Origin: Brachypodius melanocephalos
Taxonomy: Eukaryota > Chordata > Aves > Passeriformes > Pycnonotidae
Assembly: GCA_013398615.1 (NCBI GenBank)
Contig: VZSR01001685.1
Span: 32,512,630-32,576,629, forward strand
Length of the DNA: 64,000 nt
Direction: 5' to 3'
Shown piece by piece: positions 49,531 to 59,980 of this stretch. Numbering within the stretch: the first letter of the stretch is position 1; every line of letters starts with the position of its first letter. The translations under genes and the position numbers were made by a program. A model generated the notes under the pieces. It saw only the letters and a list, made by a program, of their open reading frames with translations, was not told where the DNA came from and did not search any database.

Positions 49531-49732
49531 CTAATGAAACTGGATCTGGATTCACTGGACTCTGCTGCCTGGAGTGACTACTGCTGCTGTTTCCGCCTTT
49601 TTTTAAATCCTCCGCATCACTGTACCGCCGTATCCAGTAATTCAGCTCCTCACGGTCTGCTTCTTGACATCGCCGTAGGACAGTGAGAGATCGCCTCGTT
49701 TTTTCCACCATGTCCATTATACAGTTCAACAA
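49531..49732 (-). CDS. RUNX1T1: RUNX1T1 coding exon: main NHR2 helix and Ser-rich linker
   Basis: 202 bp encoding r174-r240 and one base of r241. It starts LLNCIMDMVEKTRRSLTVL and ends VNPDPVSL plus G. The acceptor is gtgaatag, the donor gtacag at 49530. The long amphipathic helix continues NHR2. Asp r199, Glu r202 and Trp r206 sit at exactly the spacing of D533, E536 and W540 of RUNX1-ETO, residues reported as important for NHR2 function in the fusion protein. After the helix come ...DAEDLKKGG, then a run of four serines and a HSRQQSPVNPDP tail, a probable flexible phospho-linker. Compared with human from memory, the end differs (VSL-ES here against VAL-DA), straddling the exon junction. Confidence 0.96.
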
Positions 49733-51688
49733 CTATTCACAGCAGTGGATGGAGCACAGAAACAAAGAAGAACTTTTTATTCACATAGTGACATAATAAT
49801 AAAGAAAATGCTAATGCACTGAGTGCATGGGTTTTAATAACAGAGTCCCTCTCTTTTAACCTCAACTACAGCTGAAAAATTCTAGGCTTTTAATGACAAT
49901 CTCTTCCTTTTTAACTGGTGACCCTAAACTATACAGATAGGGACTTACAGGAGAAAGAGCAAAGACAAGGAGAAAACAACTGAACAGGCTGTAGCCCTAC
50001 TGCTAGTATTACATGGCACCACAGAGGACTCAAGGTCTGGTCCAGAACCGCTGCCTACAAGTTCTATAAGAGATAATAAATTCAGGAACAAATCCAATCC
50101 CCAGATCGAGCTTAGAGAGAAAGTCCATTTCTTTTTTGGCAAACTATTATAATTAGGATAATGCAGGAGACACTTATCAGCAAGGCCTGATAAGTCTTAA
50201 TGGGGAACATGAAATGACACCTTCTGATTTAATCAGCAAAGCTTTCCAAACTTGTCCTGGAATTCAGATAGGTTTTAAAATAAAAATTTTAAATTCCTAT
50301 CTTAGAAGACCTCTGTTCAGACAATTATACATAAATGAATGTTTAGCCCTTACATGGTCAAGATGCTTCCACTCTTCTGCCCATTCTCTGTCTGTTAGCC
50401 TGTGATCAATCATTTCTTCTTGACGTGTGCCATGCAACCCTGGCAAAGAAAAGCAAATTATGTTTACAACATTGGAAGTCCTCTATGGGGAAAAGAAACA
50501 ACCAAAAGAAAAAAAGAGCTTGTAGACAAAAACATCATATATTACCTGTTCTAGCATTAGGAATGCCACCACAAAAAAAAAAAGTTTCTTAAAACTTTGG
50601 TCTAAGTTCCCTTTAGTACTTTTACCCACACAAGATACTACTGTTTTGTTCAATTCAATGTCTTCAATTCTGTAAGTGTTATAGGTCGCAAGATGACCTT
50701 TCAAAAATGGATATAGCTCTTTCTGACTATGTACAATTATTTATATATAAATATAACATAATACGATATATAATTTTTCATTTCCACTACTTGCAGTCAG
50801 CAATGCAATTATTTGGTAACTCAGTGCATATAATACTAGCTGTACTTCAGAGACTTGAAAAAATATTGGTATAAACTCAGTTTTATTTCACTAAATACAG
50901 TAATTACTACCATGTCAACAGAGCATCATTAAGGGTTCATCCCTTCACAGATGTTTAAACAACATGTGGTTAAAATGTAGCACATATATCAGAGCAGCTG
51001 ACAACATGATACAACCAAGCCAGTATTTATTATCAACACTCAGGGGGAACCAACACTTGTTCTTTGTTTAGCCTCCTTTATACAGATGTTGAATATTTGT
51101 AAGTGTTCCTCTTTTACTGAAGATTTGTTTAAAACAAGGAAGAACAGTAAGGGCAGATGTGAAGCAAAATCCAAGAGCATCAGGCATCCCAATTAAACCA
51201 AACCATGATGTGCAGGGTGTGGCTGGCGCTTCTGCTGTTCACATCCTCCACAGACATCCATCCCCATCCACATCCCCATCCGCTCCGGAGATGTCACACA
51301 CAAAACGCTTCTGTGAAAGATAACAACTTTCTTCTGCTCCAAGCTGAAATCAAGCTATATTGATGTTGCCATCATCACAAATCTGACACTAGAAGAAAAA
51401 TAAAAGGCTCTGCCTTATCCTTGCCTGCCATACACCTGAGCATCCATGTCACCCATGCAGCTCTGAAAACACTTGCTCTTCCTGCTTCTGACCCTCTTAC
51501 TTAGAGACATAATTCAATCCACTTTTACAAATACAGATCTGAAATAAGGCCATTAGAAGCAGCTGGATGGACAAACAGCTATATAAAGGCTATATCTGAA
51601 CAGCAGGTAAAAAGGTCCTGTTCATAAAATAGAGTTGCAAGGGAAACAGAAACGTGAAAAAACAATGCAGAAAATCAACGTGCCTTAC
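49733..51688 (-). other. RUNX1T1: Two short RUNX1T1 introns around the first NHR2 exon
   Basis: Introns of 621 bp (49733-50353) and 1249 bp (50440-51688) with GT-AG ends. They contain no recognised repeat apart from a small CATCCC-rich stretch at about 51257-51287. Nothing else to annotate. Confidence 0.9.
50354..50439 (-). CDS. RUNX1T1: RUNX1T1 coding exon: N-terminal part of NHR2
   Basis: 86 bp completing Gly r145 and encoding r146-r173 (LHGTRQEEMIDHRLTDREW then AEEWKHLDH). The acceptor is gccag (AG at 50441-50440); the donor is gtaagg at 50353. This is the first half of the NHR2/HHR helical hairpin that makes MTG proteins tetramers. Trp r164 and Trp r168 match the two tryptophans (W498 and W502 in RUNX1-ETO numbering) known to matter for NHR2 contacts. 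It lies only 621 bp upstream in transcription order of the next NHR2 exon, the shortest intron here, so the oligomerisation module is split over two tightly spaced exons. Confidence 0.96.
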
Positions 51689-51939
51689 CCATAGGTCTGT
51701 TTCTGTCCCTGAGGTCCCTGTGATTGGGATGTCTGTATGAGTCCCTGTAGTGGTGGGCAATGGCCATATCATCCAAACGATAATGCTGAGGTGGAGGTGG
51801 GGTGGGATGAGGCAGACCATTGGGCTGATAAGATAAGCCATTATTTGGACTGTACCGCTGGCCTGGGCTAATAGTGCAGGGCCGCTTGCTTGGATGCTCT
51901 GAGTGCAAAGGCTCTCTATCAAAGCCATTTTCTTTGGTT
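51689..51939 (-). CDS. RUNX1T1: RUNX1T1 coding exon: Pro/His/Arg-rich linker
   Basis: 251 bp coding for the last base of r61, r62-r144 and the first base of r145. It starts TKENGFDREP and ends DLRDRNRPM plus G. The acceptor is tttttcag (AG at 51941-51940); the donor is gtaagg at 51688. The segment joins NHR1 to NHR2 and is low in predicted structure: it has a KRPC motif, a PHPTPPPPQH proline run (about r105-r113) and a His/Tyr/Arg/Asp-rich tail (r120-r141). Family knowledge: the linker holds nuclear localisation and corepressor-contact determinants; the exact residues cannot be assigned here. One Ser-to-Asn difference from human (…RHPNHRD) is suggested from memory. No internal stop or frameshift. 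Confidence 0.97.
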
Positions 51940-52837
51940 CTGAAAAACAAAGCAAAGGAACTTTAATTCATTTAGTGAATAGAGCTTGGGAACATGCACC
52001 CCCACCTACACATGCAGCTTCAGGAACTAAAGTTTGTTCATTCACTTTGCTCCAAATGTGTGGTATTGCAGAACATTTCATAACACTGCTGATTAGAAAC
52101 ATATGAAGGACTCATTCACCTTATCTAACCATCCCCACAACTTAAGAAATACTAGCAGGGTGAGCCTTCTGATAGAGCCACTTAACGAGGGGCTGGAGAG
52201 CAAGCAGCCTTTGCAGAGATCACAGACCCATGGGGTGGATACACATGCAATTGCAGAGGTGAAACCATCAGCTGATACATGAAACTAAGTACCAAGAAAT
52301 TCCTATTTTCAGTAGTGCTATAGCTTATGATGATTAGGAGAAATCTGCAGTTCAAGAAATGTTTTTTTTTCAAGAGTATATCAGAAAGTCTAGCAGTGCA
52401 TGCCGATGTGCTGAAGCTCAGTGTGCCATGAGCTCCCAACAAGATCAGAGTCACATAGAGACTTTGGGAAGAACTGACTCTAAATCATGAGAAATGCATC
52501 CTTCAGAGATTTTTGCACCATCTGGGCTATTCCAGTCAAAGGTGCTGTGACTGTCGTTAATTTTTCAGGAAGATGTGGTTAGACTCAGTAATGTTCAGTG
52601 ATGGATCCCAGTAATCCTCAGTGATGGATTTCCCACTCCATCACTCTTAGACAGGGGTTTTAGGCTCAGTCAACTTGGAGGAGCTACTGGGGAGAAGGAT
52701 AGGGCTTTTAATGTTCTAGTAGCTCTTTAATTCAATTTGCAATCAGCTATTTGCAAAGAAATCTCTACCTGACACCTCTGCCTGAGAATCTTGAACTCAC
52801 CCTGAACTAATTCTCCATTAAAATAAAATATATTTTA

Positions 52838-52981
52838 AAAAAACCCACACAAACAAACAAACAGCCAATCAAACAAACCCCCCCCCAAAAAAAACAACAA
52901 CAACAACAAAAAAAAAAAAAAAAACCAACAAAAAAACCAAAACAAAAAAACAAAAAAAAAACCCAAAACAACAAAAAACCC
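52838..52981. repeat. Long A/C-only low-complexity tract
   Basis: About 140 bases of A runs and C-containing triplets (aacaacaac, acaaacaaac, a run of nine C) almost free of G and T on the plus strand. The transcribed strand gives G/U-rich RNA. Confidence 0.9.
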
Positions 52982-55900
52982 TAGAGTTACTTCAACAGGT
53001 TCACACCCCTTTCAACCCTTTTGGGGAAGTTTCATTTCACTGAAATGTTTATTTTTTTAACCACATGAATGAAGAAGACCTACAAAATATTAGCTTTGAT
53101 CAAAAAGTTTATTAGATAAATATTGCAAACTCAGGTTTCATTCCTCCCTTCAAAAACCAGCTTTTGTATAAAAGAACTTTATCCTCTGGAATAAATGGAT
53201 GATATAATATATCATTCCTAGCAATAACAATTTTTTGACACTTGGACAGAAAGGTAAATTCAAGTGAATTTTGTTGTTTGCCTGGTGTTAAAATCAACTG
53301 CCCTGCAACAAACCTTCCCCCAGATACCAATCAACCACCCTCGAGGGACTGTCTGTGGGGAAACACTCAGTTTATTGTCACCCCTTAACAGGTTCCCATT
53401 TACTGCCAATGAGAGGAAGAATGAAACCAAATCATTGCCAATATCCTCTGAGAGAGAGGATGAAACTAAGATCTTGTAACCAGCAAGAAATGGACTGCAT
53501 TGTTTTCAGAAGGAGTGAAGCAATTTCTCAGAGAGCTCACCAAAATTACCTTACCAAAATGTCAAAGAAGCTGCAGGTGTATATATATATGTATATTTTA
53601 CCAAACTGTAGCTTGGCAGAAAGGGAAGAATCTTTCACCAGCACAGCACGATATCTATTCTAATTTTGGGCAGACATAAAAGACATACTTTGCTAAAGTG
53701 GAGCATGTACCTTGTTCCAAAAGAAACGCAGCATGGCTGTGAAAACTCCTAACCAAGAAAACTTGAGGTCCATCATATATTTTTTTATTATTTTTGGCAT
53801 GATGTAACTGCTTGCAATAACTCCCAATGGGTGGTGATGTTTCTGACAGCTCTTCAAGAAAAGTTTGTATTTACTTGCTGGCATGTGTTTTCTTTGCACG
53901 TATTTCCTCAAACTCAATGTGCCAATCTTCCAGTTGTCAAAATACTATGCAAGCAAAAGAAATGGATTTTCCTGTCTGTACAAGGCAAACTAATAATTCA
54001 CCTAAGTCCTTTAGTACTACAGTTTGAACGTTCTCTAACTTAAATGAGTAAAAGTCAGAAACAGCAAACAATAACTCATTCACTTTTCATCACTTAGTGT
54101 AGGAAACTTAAAGGCATAAAACTGGGACAAGTGGGAATCCAGTTTTCCTTTTCTGCACTACAGCTTGATGTTAAAATTGTATATCTTCATACAAATGTAT
54201 ATATGTGCACCTTAATGTACAGATATTTCTGTGGTTTTCAATAATGCTTTGTACTTAATTACCTTAACTAGAATGCACGTCTTTAGTTTGGAAAACATGC
54301 CAGCATATCCACTGAACTCTGACTAACATAGAAACTAACACAACTGTTGAAAACATATTTACTGAAATGATGTTTTTGCTATTTTGCTGGGTAGCAGCTG
54401 TCATGTCTTTTCTCTGTGTAAAAATTTAATTCTACAATTTGTTGTTATATTTTCTGCACTGACCAAATACACAGCTTATCGGAATACCAGAATGAGACTG
54501 TACATAAATTCATTTAATGTTTCTGATCACATAAAAATAGATAAAAAGGTTAAAGCTTAGAAAACCTCATCAGAACAGGAATCACTGCCAAATTTACTAT
54601 ATCTGAATACACTGAATATCACTTTTAATATCACTTTTATAGTGACAAAAGACCAGGTACTGAAGACCATAATTCAGATGCTCTGAATTCGACCTACTAG
54701 CCTGCTCCTGATCTCAGTCCTACTCATTCTTTTAGGTTTCACTCCCTTGGGGCAACAGCATTTTCCAGGCGCCTGAGGAAGCACTCCTGCTTCCCAGTAA
54801 CTGGCACACCCATGTGAATAATACTTCCAAATATAACACCATCACAATTTTAATCTGCTCTCATCTGATTTTGCAAAGCAAAATCAAGCTGTAGAGAGGA
54901 AATAACAATGAACGCGTATGAAACATAGCTGATACTTCCTTTCTTACTCCTGTTTGCCACATTTTCCTTGATGTGCCTATAAGTCAACATGGTTGTTTGG
55001 AAAATTAGCAATATGACAAAGATTAAGTTCTTCAGCTATAAATACATAATTTTACTTGAAACCATGATTTACTCAGATTAAAGACAGCAGAATAGACACT
55101 ATTTTTTAGCCTGTACCCATTTAATAGCATTTATGTTGTTTGTAGGTTGTGATTTCAGTTTTAAATTATTGCAATTTATGGATAATTTGCTGGGTAGAAA
55201 ATCTGACCATGCACAACTGCCTTGACTAGAAAATTAGGTTTCACCTGATCAAGAGTATTACATCAATTTCAAAGAACACTAAAGTCAGCTTACTAGAATT
55301 AGACAAAGCTGTTCATCTACTACTTGTGCAAGATGCATTGATTTAAACTGACTTCCATCAATAAAGGTTTGACAAATCAAAGTGATAATGCTTTGCTGGC
55401 ATAAAGTAGCTGTTTATAATACTGTGTAACAGAAAAGATTACTTTTCTGCCTAGCTAAGACTCTATGTTACAAAAATTCTTTTTAAAATCCTCATGATTA
55501 CACATGGCATAAATGGACCTAACAGTACTATCAAAGTTGATCTCTGTGCCCAGGTACCTTTGACATGTATTTGGGTTCCAAGGGCAACCACAGCAGCACT
55601 TTCTAAAGTCACAACATAATCATGGCCACTTTCATTTTCTTCTCACTCAAAATTATGCTATTCTAGCAGAATTATTTGTTATCCTACATTCACTTTGTAC
55701 GCAGCTGTCATAAATGTAGAGTCACTATATGACATGCTCACATGCCATCAGCCTTTTCCAGCAATCTCAAAGGATGAGTAATTAGCACCAAGTTTTTTGT
55801 TGTTAAAGTATTTAAAATCATGTTATAATTAAGCATTCATTCACCAAAATAAAAACTCACTGTGGTCCAAGTTCCTTTGCTTCACTACAGTAGAATGTAA

Positions 55901-56410
55901 ACTCCAAAACTTGTAAACAAAATACAGTGAACACTTTGTTCATGACATGTCATGAACAAATTACCAAAATGTGTTGTCTCCTCAGGTGTCAGTTTTCCTC
56001 TCTTGCAGTGACTGATGGTTCCCAGTGTTATTACAGAAACAGATTGATCTTTTTAATGAGCTAGTTTAATAGACTCCAAAATCTCACCGTGGCTGCTCAT
56101 CCGTGTCAGACCATATGCACCAAGAAAACATTCAGTAAAACACAAAGCTCTGCTGTCAGATTGCTCTATAAAACCTCACAGTAGACTTGGATATGTAGAT
56201 AAATAACCAGAATTGGAAAATGGATATGCACAAAAGGTTCTGAAATTATAAGCAGAAAAAATTACTGTATGCGGACTTCCTTTAACAAAAAATCATGAGG
56301 CAGCTGTGGTTACAGGTCATAGATGTTCCACTTTCTTTGCCTAATCCTCTACTGCACTCTGCCTCTACTGGAATCAGTGGTATGCAGTTACCCATGCCCA
56401 AATGAAAAAT

Positions 56411-56450
56411 ATAAATGTGTATGTATATATATAACATATACATTATATAC
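56411..56450. repeat. AT dinucleotide patch
   Basis: Imperfect (TA)n with interspersed g and c bases in an intron. Confidence 0.8.
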
Positions 56451-59434
56451 AATGCATGCCTTTGTATAACTATATACCTACATATCTCTATCATATACCT
56501 TGGGAAGTGAAAAAGATTCCACAGTTTACTTCAGTAAGACACACATCTTCGATCAAAATTACTCCAGCTGCACTTAGTTCTCCTGGAAAGTTGTGGTCTT
56601 TGAGCAATTTTTTTTTCATTTACTAGCCATGGAGTCATAGTAAACCCTTAAAGTATGTCTAATATCTTCTGCTGAATTTTTATTAGTATATTTGAAAATT
56701 ACTTATATTTCTAAACAAAAGGTATATGTATTTCCAGATGTTTCCTCATGCTCCTCTGTAAACAATTAAAATAATTAATAGTGTAATGAGTATAAAGCTA
56801 GAAAAGTATTTGGTTTCAATACTCACTCAGTCTAGGCATGCTCTGCCTCTGAGGACAGTTTTTTGCGGTTGATTTACTTACATTATCCACATTAAAATGT
56901 ATGCAGACTCCAATTCAGCAAATTTAAGAATCTTTCCAAAAGCATCTTGTTCTTTTTACTAAATCTGTTGCACAAATGTTCTTGAGTGCACAACACAACT
57001 CCATTGAACTTGGCTCAGCCAACACTACAACATACATTGTTCTGTATAGCTTTTATTATAGTCATAGGCAATGGAGAAGTAGATGTGACTAACCAGTGAC
57101 AAGGTTGCTTGACACTGAACAAAACCAACTTATTTTTTAAGCTCAAGGTACCATTCCAATGAGTGCACTGGGCAATCCCTCCACGTGAGCGTTTTTCATT
57201 ACAGCAAATAGTTGCAGAGTCAAAAAGAAAAGATGAGTTTTTCTGAAACATCACTTCCCCAGAACTAAGGAGCTGAATTTCAGGGTGCAACAGATAGAAG
57301 CTGCTGTACCTTGGAGTGTGCAGGACAGTGGGACATCCCACACTGCACCTGTCCTGGACCCTAGGAATTCAAACACAGGCTCTTACCCACAACAATGGAA
57401 GTTAAACTGTCTGTCTACCCTCAGCTCCAAAGCTGCATTACTACCTGTGGAGGAGCTGAAGGCTCCTCAAGTTGTTCACAGACTACGAGAGACTTCAGCT
57501 GTGAAGCCAAAGGCACTTGACTTTGCAAGCAGTGACTTAGGAATTTCAAGAGCACCTATATATTTTAACTAAAAGGAAATGCTGAGAAGAAAATTCATAA
57601 ACCATACCCAAATCTCTGTAGGTCTGGGCCTCAGTTTTAATTAAAAGGTGAAGGCTGACTTTAAAATACAATATTCTCCTGATCTGCTGGTCCCTTTATG
57701 TGCTAATCTTCTGTCCTTTTTGTTACAAAACCAACACAGGGTCTTTCCATTACAAAGTTCTTGTCCTGGTCTCTACCTGCATCACCCATCTTTTCTCCTT
57801 CACAAGCAGGACTGAAGATAACGCAGGTGAGACTGTACTTACTACAAAATAACTGAAATTCAACACTGTCAAACGGGGTCTCAAAGAGAGTATCTCAAAT
57901 GCTAAGGATGGAAAGCAAAGGAAACTCCTTTTTTTGCATTTTTCCTCTGTGGCCATATGGGAGATATGAGCAATACTGCTCTCTACTAACAGGAAAAAAG
58001 TGAGTTAGGGCTGTCAGGAAGGCACATCCCTCTTCTCCTCTGTATTCTGTCAAGCAATACCTCACTGGCTCATGAGATAATTTCATGTATGTCTATCTCC
58101 TTGTAGGAAAAATGTTGTGTCTGCTACTGACACAAAAACATGCTGACATTTAAGTTATTCACAAGATATTAGGAGGCCTTTTTAACAGATGTTTTGGTAC
58201 ACTACTCTGTAAAGACTGAGGATATGCAGAACTGCTCCAAGGTACTGAATTTCAGCTTTGGAAAAGTTATTTCATTGCACATAATAAAAGAATACACATA
58301 AAATGTACAAACTTTAATCATCTTTCTGGGGTGCAGAAACATGCTTGTGTTAACCCCAACAGCTGCTTTAGTTTGGTCTAGTAGTCTGGAAAAACTGGTG
58401 AAAAGAGGGTAGTTACATATAAAAAGAGCTTTTCTGCTTGTACCTTAATTTTCTCACTGGTCCATAGTGATTTTTCTGAAACACAGTCTCCAGCAAACTA
58501 ATTTCAAATACTTACAAATCTTTTTCTATCTAATGGTGATGTGACTTTAAATGTTACTGTTCACTTCTGGCTATGAGAAGTTTAAAGTTTTACTGTGAGC
58601 TTTCAGATTTTGTTTCCTCTTTATTTTTGTGCCATTCAAGCCTGTTCCAACACAAAAATGTCACCTGTACAAAGTTACAAGGCTTCTTGACTTTGCAAAT
58701 CACCTTTTTCATTTAAAAGATAACTAGGACACTTGCATACCTCAGCGATACAGGTAGTGGTATTTGGCAGAACAGCACAATAAAACTTTTCCACACTATA
58801 AAACCCATGGCAAACAAATCAATGAAAAATACAATAACTGAGTTTCACAAAGGTAAAATGTAAATGCCACTTGAATTTCTAACATTAGCATAAGAAGACA
58901 GGTAAAAGTAAATAACCACAAGAGTAGTTTCCTCATAACACTAAACAAAGAACTTTACTCAAAATAACCGTTCCATACTCCTAAAGCTACTGTGCTTCAC
59001 ACACACGCATTCACTTGCCCCATTTTGGCATGGACTCTCCTCAGCTCAACAACAAAAACCAGACTTCAGTGAGTATTTCTCCTCTTTGAAAGAAATATCC
59101 ATATTTGAAAGAAATATGCATATTCCATGTATGGATATGGAAATATGGCACAGCAGAAGGAGCCAAAGCCCTGAGAGTGCTCTGGGGTTTGCCTTGTACT
59201 TTCCAATATAAATGCCTAGCGACTCTCCTCACATTTAATGTTGAGTTCAACAAAATGTCAGATGCAAAGGACTTGCATATAGAACTGGCATGATCTGCTG
59301 CTTGGCACTTCATGACAGAAATACTGTTCACAAAGTACTACAGTGCTGGCTGACCATTACTTCTGTGTTGATACAACCACAGTGTGTCCTGAGGTGACTG
59401 AATCAGCGTGTGCATGTATTATATTTATATACTC

Positions 59435-59492
59435 AGGAATATATACATGTATGTAGCTCTCTCTCTATATATACATGTATATATGTATGTGT
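59435..59492. repeat. (TA)n / (TATG)n patch
   Basis: Alternating tatata, acatgtat and tctctc units just before a CR1 fragment. Confidence 0.8.
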
Positions 59493-59529
59493 AGACATGC
59501 ATAAGCAAGGGCTTGTTATGAAGCAGCAT

Positions 59530-59715
59530 GGGAGAATGATTTTAAGCTAAATGAGAGTAGATTCAGACTAGGTATAAGGAAGAAATTTTTAATAGGGAAT
59601 GTGTTGAAACACTGGCACAGGTTGCTCAGAGAGGTGGTGGATGTGCCATGTCTGGAAACATTCATGGTCAGGTTGGACCTGGAGGCACCCAGGGACCACC
59701 ATCAGAGTATCCCCC
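59530..59715 (+). mobile_element. CR1 LINE 3' fragment, plus orientation (antisense to RUNX1T1)
   Basis: Ordered CR1 landmarks: 'gagagtagattcagactaggtataaggaagaaattttt', 'gttgaaacactggcacaggttgctcagagaggtggtgga', 'tgtgccatgtctggaaacattcatggtcaggttggacctgg'. The gattctgtg tail is missing. It lies within about 80-110 bp of the splice donor of the NHR1 exon. Confidence 0.88.
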
Positions 59716-59798
59716 CAGCACCCACCCACACACTCCCCCTGTGCATCTTGGGCCCACAGACGCTCTGAGCAGGGGACGAGAGGCTGAGTGGTGCTCAC

Positions 59799-59980
59799 CT
59801 GTCTGGAGTTCGCCTCTTCCCGTTTTCGTTCACATCGAGAAGCAGCTCTGAGGAGTCAACAGGTGAGGTGGTGCTGGCATCCAGAAGCAGCTGTTCGTGC
59901 TGGGCGAGGTACTGGGCTGGGTTCTGCTTGGCTAGCCTTGCACAGTGCAGCAGCTCCCGCTGCAGCAGGGGCAGATTGGC
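59799..59980 (-). CDS. RUNX1T1: RUNX1T1 coding exon: end of NHR1/TAFH and start of linker
   Basis: Encodes r1-r60 and two bases of r61. It begins ANLPLLQREL and ends GKRRTPD plus AG of a split Arg codon. The acceptor is ttgcag with GCC as the first full codon; the donor is gtgagc at 59798-59793. The first ~29 residues are the last helix of the TAFH/NHR1 domain (LLQRELLHCARLAKQNPAQY block), which in this family binds activation-domain peptides such as those of E proteins. The following Ser/Thr/Asp-rich stretch starts the flexible linker, and GKRR at r54-r57 is a small basic patch. The exon is 182 bp and leaves phase 2, which the next exon completes as Arg. A CR1 fragment ends roughly 80-110 bp beyond the donor. 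The preceding exon, carrying most of NHR1, is outside the window. Confidence 0.96.

Larger units (their letters stand above)
51940..59798 (-). other. RUNX1T1: RUNX1T1 intron (7.9 kb) before the linker exon
   Basis: Mostly unique AT-rich sequence with an A/C-only low-complexity tract at 52838-52981, AT dinucleotide patches at 53579-53597, 56411-56450 and 59435-59492, and a CR1 fragment at about 59530-59715. The middle 53-59 kb shows no transposon I can recognise. Confidence 0.85.

Noticed and set aside
51590..51955. A longer minus-strand frame overlapping the linker exon
   Set aside because: It is the wrong frame: the real one (ending DRNRPM) is fixed by phase with both neighbouring exons.
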